Of a DNA stretch of 5,451 nucleotides, positions 1 through 5,451 are shown in pieces. The DNA comes from an uncultured Comamonadaceae bacterium. GTDB lineage: Bacteria; Pseudomonadota; Gammaproteobacteria; Burkholderiales; Burkholderiaceae_C. Position 1 is the stretch's first letter; every line of letters starts with the position of its first letter. Below the pieces are notes generated by a model, which made no database searches, was not told where the DNA came from, and worked only from the letters and a program-made list of their open reading frames with translations. The stretch is taken from positions 1-5,451 of the forward strand of contig CALMOI010000237.1 in NCBI GenBank assembly GCA_937871735.1, in the 5' to 3' direction. A program made the position numbers and the translations under genes.

Positions 1-472
1 CCTTGATGATGATCGGCAGGCCATGCTGCTCGGCAAAGGCCAGCACTTCGCTGGCATCTTTGGCCGGTTCGGTGGTACCGGCCACCAGCGGCGCGCCGAC
101 TTTGAGCGCGATCTTGCGCGCCTGCACCTTGTCGCCCAAGCAGGCGATGGCAGCGGGTGAGGGGCCAATCCAGAGCAAACCGGCATCAATCACCGCCTGG
201 GCGAAGGCGGCGCTCTCCGATAGAAAACCGTAACCGGGGTGTACCGCGTCAGCGCCGCTGCGCACGGCGACGGCCAGCAGTTTGTCGATATTCAGATAAG
301 TGTCTGCCGGGCGGTCGCCGTCCAGGCCGTAAGCCTCGTCGGCCATGCGGGTGTGCAGGGCGTTGAGGTCGGGGTTGGCATACACGGCCACGGATTTCAC
401 GCCGTAATCGGCACAGGCGCGGGCGATGCGCACAGCAATTTCGCCCCGGTTGGCAATCAGTACTTTTTTCAT
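1..472 (-). CDS. accC: Biotin carboxylase subunit (AccC type), N-terminal part, cut by window edge
   Basis: The first 157 residues are visible; the gene runs off the left edge. They form the N-terminal biotin carboxylase domain and the start of the ATP-grasp region. Visible landmarks are IANRGEIAVRIARAC at residues 6-20, HPGYGFLSE at 78-86, WIGPSP at 101-106, LGDKVQARK at 112-120 with the lysine usually contacting ATP, and IIIK at 154-157 leading into the expected glycine-rich loop just outside the window. The family carboxylates biotin on a carrier protein using ATP and bicarbonate. The ATG overlaps the pxpBC stop as ATGA, so translation is probably coupled. No biotin carrier gene lies between it and pxpBC, so the carrier must be fused, downstream or elsewhere. 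Whether this serves acetyl-CoA carboxylase, another acyl-CoA carboxylase or the oxoprolinase cannot be told from this fragment. The family call is secure; the gene symbol is a convenience. Confidence 0.9.
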   Translation of the reverse strand, partial: MKKVLIANRGEIAVRIARACADYGVKSVAVYANPDLNALHTRMADEAYGLDGDRPADTYLNIDKLLAVAVRSGADAVHPGYGFLSESAAFAQAVIDAGLLWIGPSPAAIACLGDKVQARKIALKVGAPLVAGTTEPAKDASEVLAFAEQHGLPIIIK

Positions 473-1944
473 GATGGTTCTCTCACAGGGTTGAAACGCA
501 CCCAGGCATGAACCGGAATTTGTCCGGCCCGATTCAGGTGGTAGGTCGCGACGCAGCCGATCACCGGGTAGCCGCCGGTGAGTGGGTGGTCGGCCAAAAA
601 CAGCACGGGCTGGCCGCTGGGCGGCACTTGAATCGCGCCCCAAGGTGTGCCTTCGCTGGGCAACTCGTCGGTCACGGCGCGTGTCAAAGCCACTTCGCCC
701 GCTAGGCGCAGGCCGATGCGGTTGGACTGCGGCGTGACTTGCCACAGCTGGCTGCGCAGACGTTCTACCGACTCGGGCGTGAACCAGTCGGTACGCGGGC
801 CCAGCACCACGTCGAGCGTGACCATGTCTTGCACCGTGGGCAGATCGGTGGGCGGCTCTTCGGGCAGGCCCACCGCCGCGCCATAGGGTAGCGGGCGAAT
901 CGGCAGCACGTCGCCAGCAGCTAGCGCCTTGGGGCCGACGTGGGCCAGCGTGTCGGTTGAGCAACTGCCCAGCACCGGCATCACGGCAAAGCCACCGCGC
1001 ACTGCCAAATAGGTGCGCAGGCCCGCTTGCGGCTGGCCGATGCTCAGGGTGTCGCCTTCGGTTAACGCTAGCGGCTGGTAACGCGCGGCTTGCCAGTGCT
1101 GGCCGCTGGCGCTGGTCACGGTCAAGGGCGCATCAGCACCGGTTACGGCCACCACGGTGTCGCCGTGGCTGCGCAGGCGCAGGCCGCCGCTGGCGGTTTC
1201 GAGGCAGGCGATGTTGGAGGCATTGCCCACCAGTCGGTTGGCGGCTTTGAGGGCGACCAGATCCATCGCCCCGGAAGCCGACACGCCTTGCCCGGCCTGA
1301 CCGGGGCGGCCCAAGTCCTGAAACAGGGTTTGCAGTCCGGGGGAGACAATTTCGAGTGCAGCGACGCCACCCAGCGTTGGGGCTGCGGCGATTTCTGTAG
1401 GTTTGGAATCTGTAGCAGCCGCCAATGAAGCCTGAGCCGCGACGGGCAGCGTGGCGATATCGACAAACTTCACCCGAAAGCCGGGTTGCAGCAGCGCGGG
1501 CACGTCACGCGCCAAGTCCCACATCACCGTGGGCGTCACGCCAATGATCTGCCAGCCGCCGGGGCTGGCCTGCGGATAGACGGCGCTGAAGCTGCCCGCC
1601 AGCCCGACCGCCCCAGCGGGAATGCGCGTGCGCGGCGTGCTGCGGCGCGGCACGTTGAAGCTGGGATGGCCGCCGCTCAGGTAGGCAAAACCCGGCGCAA
1701 AGCCGGTGAAGGCCACTGCGTACTCGCTGCCGGTGTGGCGGTGGATGACTTCTGCGGGCGTGATCCCGAGCAGCTCGGCCACTTCGGCCAGATCGTCGCC
1801 GTTGTAGTGCACGGGGATGTCGATCAGCGTGCCGCCGCGTTCGGCGCGCGCGCTGACATCGCGCTGGCTGATCTGGCGCACCAGCTCGGCCATGTTGCAG
1901 GCGCTGGGCCGCCACTGAATCAAAATGGTGCGGGCGGCAGGCAC
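469..1944 (-). CDS. pxpBC: 5-oxoprolinase subunits B and C fused (PxpB-PxpC), missing its normal N-terminus because of an upstream in-frame stop
   Basis: This is the open part of a PxpB-PxpC fusion, 491 residues if read from the GTG at 1944. Residues about 1-165 are the PxpB/KipI-like (AHS1) domain, with GFAPGFAYLSGG at 81-92, VPRR at 98-101, IPAGAVGL at 108-115 and VYPQASPGGWQIIG at 122-135. Residues 165-195 are an Ala/Thr-rich linker. From about 196 to 487 is the PxpC/KipA-like (AHS2) domain, with SPGLQTLFQDLGRPG at 201-215, SGAMD at 224-228 and ADHPLTGGYPVIG at 451-463. With PxpA the family hydrolyses 5-oxoproline to glutamate using ATP in the cytoplasm; separate PxpB and PxpC genes are found in E. 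coli. The GTG is not a convincing start: it has only a weak GAAGAG upstream, and conserved sequence continues 5' of it in the same frame up to a TAG at 2007-2005 and an ATG at 2064. ATG at 1893 is another in-frame fallback. The gene may be non-functional in this isolate, or the TAG may be an error. Confidence 0.88.
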   Translation of the reverse strand: MPAARTILIQWRPSACNMAELVRQISQRDVSARAERGGTLIDIPVHYNGDDLAEVAELLGITPAEVIHRHTGSEYAVAFTGFAPGFAYLSGGHPSFNVPRRSTPRTRIPAGAVGLAGSFSAVYPQASPGGWQIIGVTPTVMWDLARDVPALLQPGFRVKFVDIATLPVAAQASLAAATDSKPTEIAAAPTLGGVAALEIVSPGLQTLFQDLGRPGQAGQGVSASGAMDLVALKAANRLVGNASNIACLETASGGLRLRSHGDTVVAVTGADAPLTVTSASGQHWQAARYQPLALTEGDTLSIGQPQAGLRTYLAVRGGFAVMPVLGSCSTDTLAHVGPKALAAGDVLPIRPLPYGAAVGLPEEPPTDLPTVQDMVTLDVVLGPRTDWFTPESVERLRSQLWQVTPQSNRIGLRLAGEVALTRAVTDELPSEGTPWGAIQVPPSGQPVLFLADHPLTGGYPVIGCVATYHLNRAGQIPVHAWVRFNPVREPS

Positions 1945-2004
1945 CAGCTCTTCAATCCCCGCAATCGGCGCGTTTGTGAGCGAGGCCAGCAGGGCCAGCG
2001 TTTG

Positions 2005-2064
2005 CTATAGGTTGTCCAACTCCACCAGCAGGGCGTTGAGGTTGACGGGCAAAAAACGCATCAT
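2005..2064 (-). other. pxpBC: Original 5' end of pxpBC, interrupted by an in-frame TAG at codon 20
   Basis: Reading from the ATG at 2064 gives M followed by MRFLPVNLNALLVELDNL, then TAG at 2007-2005, then QTLALLASL and on without a break into the GTG-started frame at 1944. The peptide before the stop resembles, from memory, the usual N-terminus of fused PxpB-PxpC proteins in Burkholderiales. The ATG overlaps the pxpA stop (ATGA at 2064-2061), which is how such genes are normally coupled. A second ATG follows at once at 2061. One base change, for example CAG to TAG, would explain the stop. The 19-codon piece would encode the first beta strands of the PxpB domain, which a downstream restart would lack. 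Confidence 0.8.
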
Positions 2065-2825
2065 GCGGACACTTCAAAAGATGCAATGCGGACTCCGGCC
2101 TGCGTCAGTCGCTCGCGCACTTGGGCGGCCACGGCCACCGCCTCGGGGTTGTCGCCGTGCACGCAGATGGAGTCGGCGGCAATGGCGACTTGGCTGCCGT
2201 CGATGGCTTGCACCACCCCGTCGCACACCAAGCGCAGCATGCGTTCGGCAATCAGGGTTGCGTCATGCAGCACGGCTCCGGGTTCGCGGCGCGACACCAG
2301 CGCGCCCGCTGGGGTGTAGGCGCGGTCGGCAAAGGCTTCGGCCACCACGCGCAGGCCTTGGTCTTGAGCCCAGCGCAGCAGGGGCGAACCGGCCAGCGCC
2401 ACCAACGTCAGGCTGGGGTCGATCTCGCGGATGGCGGTGATCACATCCTTGGCTTGGCGCGCATCGTGGGCGATGGTGTTGTACAGCGCGCCGTGTGGTT
2501 TGACGTAGCGCACGGTGGTGCCTGCCGCCGCCGCCAAGCCCTGGAGCGCGCCGATTTGGTAGATCACGTCGGCAATCAGGTCGGCGCTGTCCACGTCCAT
2601 GTTGCGTCGGCCAAAGCCGACCAGGTCGCGGTAGCCCACATGCGCGCCCACGACCACGCCGTTCGCCTTGGCTTGGCGCAGCGTGCGCAATATGCCCGCC
2701 GGATCGCCCGCATGAAAGCCGCAGGCCACGTTGGCGCTGCTCACGATGCCGAGCATGGCGGCATCGTCGCCCATGCGCCAAGTGCCCAAGCTCTCGCCCA
2801 AGTCACTGTTCAAATCGATTTTCAT
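2061..2825 (-). CDS. pxpA: 5-oxoprolinase subunit A (LamB/YcsF family)
   Basis: PxpA acts in the cytoplasm with PxpB and PxpC in ATP-dependent hydrolysis of 5-oxoproline to L-glutamate. The 254-residue protein is full length; E. coli PxpA has about 244. Family motifs run in the normal order: DLNSDLGE at 4-11, SSANVACGFHAGDP at 29-42, GAHVGYRDLVGFGRR at 60-74, VKPHGALYN at 108-116, FADRAYTPAGALVSR at 165-179 and CVHGDN at 221-226. The conserved Asp and His residues in these blocks are all present. The ATG at 2825 is supported by AGGA seven bases upstream. The gene lies 70 bases after the DUF979 gene, and its stop overlaps the ATG of pxpBC, so the two subunits are probably translated together. 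Nothing in the sequence suggests damage. Confidence 0.96.
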   Translation of the reverse strand: MKIDLNSDLGESLGTWRMGDDAAMLGIVSSANVACGFHAGDPAGILRTLRQAKANGVVVGAHVGYRDLVGFGRRNMDVDSADLIADVIYQIGALQGLAAAAGTTVRYVKPHGALYNTIAHDARQAKDVITAIREIDPSLTLVALAGSPLLRWAQDQGLRVVAEAFADRAYTPAGALVSRREPGAVLHDATLIAERMLRLVCDGVVQAIDGSQVAIAADSICVHGDNPEAVAVAAQVRERLTQAGVRIASFEVSA

Positions 2826-2832
2826 AAGCCAG

Positions 2833-2836
2833 TCCT
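2833..2836 (-). promoter_or_regulatory. Ribosome binding site of pxpA
   Basis: AGGA on the minus strand, seven bases before the ATG at 2825. It fixes the pxpA start and shows that pxpA has its own initiation site, although it follows the transporter genes in the same transcript. The 70-base gap around it shows no clear terminator hairpin followed by a T run. Confidence 0.6.
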
Positions 2837-2895
2837 GAAAGAAAAGCTGCGCGGCGGGTTCACCGGCAGCGGGAGGTGGTGTTGATGCGCCCTGC

Positions 2896-3852
2896 TCAGC
2901 GGAACATCAAGAAGTTCATCAACAAGACGTTCGCCAGCAGCAGTGTCAGTGCCGTGGGCACCTGCGTTCGGATCACCGCGTTGCGGTCGGGCAGTTCCAG
3001 CAGCGCGGCGGGCACGATGTTGAAGTTGGCCGCCATCGGCGTGAGCAAGGTGCCGCAGTAGCCCGACATCATGCCGATGGCCGCCATCACCGCCGGGTTG
3101 CCGTGGTACACGCCGAGCAAAATCGGCACGCCCACGCCGCCGGTCATCACCGGGAAGGCGGCAAAACCGTTGCCCATGACCACCGTGAACAGCGCCATGC
3201 CGACCACGTACACCGCCACCGCCACAAAGCGAATGTCCATATTGATGTAGCTGGTGGTGGCAAACGCCACCGCCTTGCCCACACCCGCGTCGGAGAACAC
3301 CAAGCCCAGCATGCCCAGCATTTGCGGCAACACCAAGGCCCAGCCCAGCGCATCGGTCAGGCGGCGTGATTCGCGGATGCCTTGCACCGGGCTTTCTTGG
3401 GTCAGCCAGCAGACCAGCGCAAACGAGATCACGCAGCCCATGCCCAGGCTCACCAGCGTGGCGTTCTTGGGGTCAATCAACGGCACGCCGTCGATGCTGA
3501 GCGATTTGGCCGACAAGGTGCCAATCACCGTGATCAGCGGAATCGCCAAAGCGGGCATGAACAGCTTGTTACCCAGCCGCTTGGCGCTGGCCAGGTGCTG
3601 CTCGGCGGTGCGCGCCACATGGTGTCCAGCGCCCACGCCGTTCAAACCGGCAATCAGCGCCATGACAACCACACCCGCGCCAACCCAGACCGGCGGCAGC
3701 TTTTCTCCGATCAGAAATACCGAGGCGTACAGCGCCCAGAACAAGGCGCTGGAATAGCGCTTGGGGTGGCTGGCATCAGTGAGCGTCATGCCCGCCGTGA
3801 TCACCAAAATGGCACCCACCAAGTAGTACAGGTGTTGGATAGACAAAATCAT
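2896..3852 (-). CDS. DUF979 family membrane protein, probable 5-oxoproline transporter subunit
   Basis: This is a 318-residue polytopic inner-membrane protein with about nine or ten hydrophobic segments, for example near residues 8-24, 35-50, 56-72, 97-115, 131-150, 170-187, 208-228 and 298-316. Blocks typical of the family are ILSIQHLYYLVGAIL at 2-16, SALFWALYASVFLIGE at 35-50, MGNGFAAFPVMTGGVG at 226-241 and GYCGTLLTPMAANFNIVPAA at 264-283. The frame is open upstream to 3969, but the start at 3852 fits the family N-terminus, has AAGGAA eight bases before it, and lies 2 bases after the DUF969 stop. DUF969 and DUF979 proteins occur as adjacent pairs and are annotated in reference sets as a 5-oxoproline transporter; this rests mainly on genetic and context evidence. 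Position directly before pxpA supports that role here. Which subunit binds substrate cannot be read from the sequence. Confidence 0.9.
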   Translation of the reverse strand: MILSIQHLYYLVGAILVITAGMTLTDASHPKRYSSALFWALYASVFLIGEKLPPVWVGAGVVVMALIAGLNGVGAGHHVARTAEQHLASAKRLGNKLFMPALAIPLITVIGTLSAKSLSIDGVPLIDPKNATLVSLGMGCVISFALVCWLTQESPVQGIRESRRLTDALGWALVLPQMLGMLGLVFSDAGVGKAVAFATTSYINMDIRFVAVAVYVVGMALFTVVMGNGFAAFPVMTGGVGVPILLGVYHGNPAVMAAIGMMSGYCGTLLTPMAANFNIVPAALLELPDRNAVIRTQVPTALTLLLANVLLMNFLMFR

Positions 3853-3854
3853 GA

Positions 3855-4565
3855 TCAGACTTCCTTGGTGTGGGTGACTTGCGCCAGTTCGCGCGTCAGC
3901 GTTTTGTCCAGACGGTTCAAGCGCCAGGCGTGGATCACGAAGGCGCAAATTGCTGTCGGAATACCCCAAAAGGCGATGTGCATGGGTTCGACATCGACAC
4001 CTGCTTCGTGCAAGAAGGTGGTCATCAGCACGATGGCACCAAAGGCCACGAACAAATCCTCACCAAAGAACAGGCCCACGTTGTCGGTGGCGGCGCAGTA
4101 GGCGCGCAGCTTGTGGCGCACTGCGTCAGGCAGCTTGCCGTAACGCACTTCGGCTGTGCCTTCCACCATCGGTGCCAGCAGCGGGCGCACCATTTGCGGA
4201 TGCCCGCCCAAGCTGGTCAGACCAATGGCCGAGGTCAGTTGGCGCGCGCCCAAGTAAATCAGCAGCAAACGTCCAGCAGTGGCCGACTTGATGCGGCTGA
4301 TCCAGCTTTGTGCGTGCTGGCGCAGCCCGTGGCGCTCCAGCAAACCAATCACCGCCAGCGGCAGCAAGATGATGAGCGGCAGGTTGCGCGTCTTGATGAA
4401 GCCGGTGCCAATGGCCGACAAAATTCGCTCCACCGGAAAGCCCGCCGCAAACGCCGTCACGATGGCCGTGGTGATCACGACCAGCATGGGGTTAAAGCGC
4501 AGGACGAAGCCCGCAATGATGACGGCCACCCCGATGAGTGGCCACAAGTTGATATCACTGGTCAT
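3855..4565 (-). CDS. DUF969 family membrane protein, probable 5-oxoproline transporter subunit
   Basis: This is a 236-residue inner-membrane protein and the first gene of the operon. Hydrophobic segments lie near residues 7-23, 27-43, 61-77, 98-118, 165-186 and 196-214. The most characteristic blocks are FNPMLVVITTAIVTAF at 24-39, TRNLPLIILLPLAVIGLLER at 59-78 and IGLTSLGGHPQMVRPLLAPM at 114-133, with AATDNVGLFFGEDLFVAFGA at 158-177. Alternating hydrophobic and glycine-rich blocks suggest a secondary transporter, but I see no ATP-binding domain or periplasmic binding protein in the operon. It is followed after 2 bases by the DUF979 gene, its usual partner. The ATG at 4565 has only a weak purine-rich sequence (GAAAGA) before it. 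The family call is secure; 5-oxoproline as substrate follows from known annotation of the pair and from the neighbouring pxp genes. Confidence 0.9.
   Translation of the reverse strand: MTSDINLWPLIGVAVIIAGFVLRFNPMLVVITTAIVTAFAAGFPVERILSAIGTGFIKTRNLPLIILLPLAVIGLLERHGLRQHAQSWISRIKSATAGRLLLIYLGARQLTSAIGLTSLGGHPQMVRPLLAPMVEGTAEVRYGKLPDAVRHKLRAYCAATDNVGLFFGEDLFVAFGAIVLMTTFLHEAGVDVEPMHIAFWGIPTAICAFVIHAWRLNRLDKTLTRELAQVTHTKEV
3861..3866 (-). promoter_or_regulatory. Ribosome binding site of the DUF979 gene, inside the end of the DUF969 gene
   Basis: AAGGAA on the minus strand, eight bases before the ATG at 3852. It decides the start in favour of 3852 over the longer open frame reaching 3969, which would overlap the DUF969 gene by more than 100 bases and add a hydrophilic extension unlike the family. 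Confidence 0.65.
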
Positions 4566-4652
4566 GTTGATCTTTCGTTGGACATAGAAACCTCAATCCT
4601 TGTGCTGTACCGATGCCTCAGTCAGCCCGCTACATCACGCAATTCGCATGCC

Positions 4653-4667
4653 TATTGGTGAACAATA
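4653..4667. promoter_or_regulatory. Candidate operator 1, imperfect palindrome
   Basis: TATTGGT-G-AACAATA: two 7-base arms around a central G at 4660, with one mismatch. It matches 14 of 15 bases of the second palindrome at 4694-4710. It lies just downstream of the predicted operon transcription start, where a bound repressor would block transcription. GntR-family FCD regulators usually bind short AT-rich palindromes of this length, and such a gene starts about 200 bases away. Binding by that protein is inferred. Confidence 0.6.
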
Positions 4668-4678
4668 AATTTAATTGA

Positions 4679-4707
4679 AAGATACAAAAAACTTTATTGT
4701 TGAACAA
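4679..4707 (-). promoter_or_regulatory. Candidate promoter of the DUF969-DUF979-pxpA-pxpBC-accC operon
   Basis: On the minus strand, TTGTTC (4707-4702) could be the -35 box and TATCTT (4684-4679) the -10 box, separated by 17 bases. Matches to the sigma-70 consensus are 3 of 6 and 4 of 6, so this is modest. The -35 box lies inside operator 2, and operator 1 lies just past the expected start near 4672. The arrangement fits repression. Other hexamer choices are possible in this AT-rich strip. Confidence 0.4.
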
Positions 4708-4710
4708 TAA
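4694..4710. promoter_or_regulatory. Candidate operator 2, perfect 17-base palindrome
   Basis: TTATTGTT-G-AACAATAA: two perfect 8-base arms around a central G at 4702. Its centre is 42 bases from that of operator 1, so the two sites would face the same side of the helix and could be bound cooperatively. It overlaps the proposed -35 box of the operon and lies beside a TATAAG (4717-4722) on the plus strand, so one bound protein could affect both directions. The binding protein is inferred to be the adjacent GntR regulator. Confidence 0.7.
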
Positions 4711-4730
4711 GATTTGTATAAGGTGGCAAA

Positions 4731-4760
4731 TTGCACCAAGTTGTCATGCGATGCTCTAAT
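4731..4760 (+). promoter_or_regulatory. Possible promoter of the GntR regulator gene
   Basis: TTGCAC (4731-4736) and TCTAAT (4755-4760) are separated by 18 bases. The -10 box matches 5 of 6 consensus bases; the -35 box matches 3. An alternative -10, TATAAG at 4717-4722, matches 5 of 6 but has no good -35 box upstream. Neither is convincing alone. Confidence 0.25.
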
Positions 4761-4874
4761 TTTGTGCGGCAATGCACTGCTTTTGACACTGGTGGAAACC
4801 CTGGCTGAAGGGGCGGTTGCGCCTGAAATCTGGTACAAAGCGCACTCTCCTTGCGCCCCAACACCTCCTTTGCT

Positions 4875-5451
4875 ATGACACCCAAACCTCCGGCCAACAC
4901 GCAGACATTGAATGAACGCACGGCTGATCTGATTCGCCAAAAGATTGTCAAAGGTGAGTTTTTGCCCGGTCAGCGCCTGTCGGAGGCGGCGCTGAGCGAG
5001 AGCCTAGAGATATCGCGCAACACCCTGCGCGAGGTTTTTCGGATCCTGACCAAAGAAGGGTTGGTGCGGCATGCGCCCAACTGCGGCGTGTCGGTGGCCA
5101 TTCCGAGCATCGCTTCCATCATTGACATTTACCGGGTGCGCCGCTTGATTGAATGCCAAGCGCTGGCACAAGCCTACCCGCGCCACCCGGCTAAAAAACA
5201 CATGCGCGATGCGGTGGAGATGGCCTTCAAATGCCGCGATGCCGCTGACTGGCAGGGCGTGGGCACGGCCAATATGGAATTTCACATGGCCATTGCTGAG
5301 CTGGCTGATAGCGAGCGGCTGAATGTGATGTTTTCGCACATCTTGGCCGAGCTGCGGCTGGCGTTTGGCCTGCTCAATGACCCGGAGTTTTTGCACGCGC
5401 CGTACATCGAAAACAACGTGAAAATTTTGGAGCTGTTCGAGGCTGGCAAAC
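4875..5451 (+). CDS. GntR-family transcriptional regulator, FCD (FadR-like) subfamily, C-terminus cut by window edge
   Basis: 192 residues are visible and the gene continues past the right edge; FCD regulators usually have about 210-240. Residues 12-76 form the winged helix-turn-helix, with LIRQKIVKGEFLPGQRLSE at 19-37, the recognition helix around SRNTLREVFRILTKEGLV at 47-64, and the wing NCGVSVA at 69-75. From about 80 comes the helical FCD ligand-binding domain, with IYRVRRLIEC at 85-94 and NMEFHMAIAELADSERL at 133-149. In many FCD proteins an Asp four residues before the His of this motif helps bind a metal; here it is Asn133 (with His137). A later position where His is common also appears to be Asn181. 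Metal binding may therefore be altered. The gene is divergent from the 5-oxoproline operon and is its likely local regulator, perhaps sensing 5-oxoproline. The ATG at 4875 lacks a Shine-Dalgarno sequence; an in-frame TTG at 4851 is the only alternative upstream before a stop at 4824-4826. Confidence 0.92.
   Translation, partial: MTPKPPANTQTLNERTADLIRQKIVKGEFLPGQRLSEAALSESLEISRNTLREVFRILTKEGLVRHAPNCGVSVAIPSIASIIDIYRVRRLIECQALAQAYPRHPAKKHMRDAVEMAFKCRDAADWQGVGTANMEFHMAIAELADSERLNVMFSHILAELRLAFGLLNDPEFLHAPYIENNVKILELFEAGK

Larger units (their letters stand above)
4566..4874. other. Divergent intergenic control region, 309 bases
   Basis: No gene is supported here. The middle (about 4653-4725) is strikingly AT-rich compared with the flanking genes and contains two related palindromes and plausible promoter elements for both directions. 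The part next to the DUF969 gene (4566-4650) would be the 5' leader of the operon transcript, with no hairpin or conserved RNA element that I recognise. The part next to the regulator (4725-4874) shows no strong repeat. Short minus-strand frames crossing 4671-4951 enter the regulator gene antisense, look like no known protein and are not annotated. Confidence 0.8.

Noticed and set aside
1486..2010. A plus-strand open frame spanning the pxpBC 5' region and the in-frame TAG
   Set aside because: It looks like an antisense shadow of the PxpB domain; no recognisable protein, and it does not explain the TAG.
2121..2885. A 254-residue open frame on the plus strand opposite pxpA
   Set aside because: It is antisense to a clearly recognisable pxpA of almost the same extent, is rich in His/Gln/Gly/Ala as expected from the complement of GC-rich coding sequence, and shows no known domain.
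2826..2895. Possible terminator or attenuator between the DUF979 gene and pxpA
   Set aside because: I see no stable hairpin followed by a T run; the 70-base gap holds only the pxpA ribosome binding site.
3853..3969. N-terminal extension of the DUF979 protein to 3969
   Set aside because: The extra 39 residues are hydrophilic, overlap the end of the DUF969 gene, and are unlike the family N-terminus; a good ribosome binding site supports the start at 3852.
3870..4661. A 263-residue open frame on the plus strand opposite the DUF969 gene
   Set aside because: The composition (His, Gln, Arg rich) is typical of an antisense shadow, and the minus-strand gene has a convincing membrane-protein pattern.
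4671..4951. Two short minus-strand open frames crossing the intergenic region into the regulator gene
   Set aside because: They run antisense through the regulator start, cover the operator region, and resemble no protein I know.
1..5451. Mobile element, CRISPR array, tRNA or phage signature
   Set aside because: No repeats in array form, no transposase or integrase sequence, no tRNA-like cloverleaf and no abrupt change of base composition apart from the short AT-rich promoter strip.

Overview
The window carries a 5-oxoproline (pyroglutamate) uptake and utilisation operon on the minus strand, divergent from a GntR-family regulator on the plus strand. The DNA is GC-rich (about 60% by eye) except for a short AT-rich strip between the two transcription units. 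The protein sequences, the fused PxpB-PxpC architecture and the gene order look like a beta-proteobacterium of the Burkholderiales, probably Comamonadaceae. That assignment is an inference from sequence style, not from a search.

Layout, in the direction of minus-strand transcription (right to left): a DUF969 membrane protein (4565-3855); a DUF979 membrane protein (3852-2896, 2 bases after the previous stop); pxpA (2825-2061); a pxpB-pxpC fusion whose natural start appears to be at 2064, overlapping the pxpA stop; and a biotin carboxylase of the AccC type (472 to beyond base 1), whose start overlaps the pxpBC stop as ATGA. The close spacing indicates one operon. The two membrane proteins are the likely 5-oxoproline permease. 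PxpA with PxpBC would open the ring to glutamate with ATP. The biotin carboxylase is a common neighbour of this system, but its role in it is not settled.

The region 4566-4874 separates the operon from the divergent regulator. It holds two copies of a palindrome of the form TATTGKTGAACAATA whose centres are 42 bases apart, which is four helical turns. These are the best candidates for operators of the adjacent FCD-type GntR regulator (4875 to beyond 5451).

The main anomaly is in pxpBC. The conserved N-terminus starts at 2064 but meets a single in-frame TAG at codon 20 (2007-2005), after which the same frame continues intact for 511 residues. This is a recent nonsense mutation, a sequencing error or a readthrough site. 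The GTG-started reading frame at 1944 is only what remains open after it. The rest of the window looks like ordinary, intact catabolic genes.
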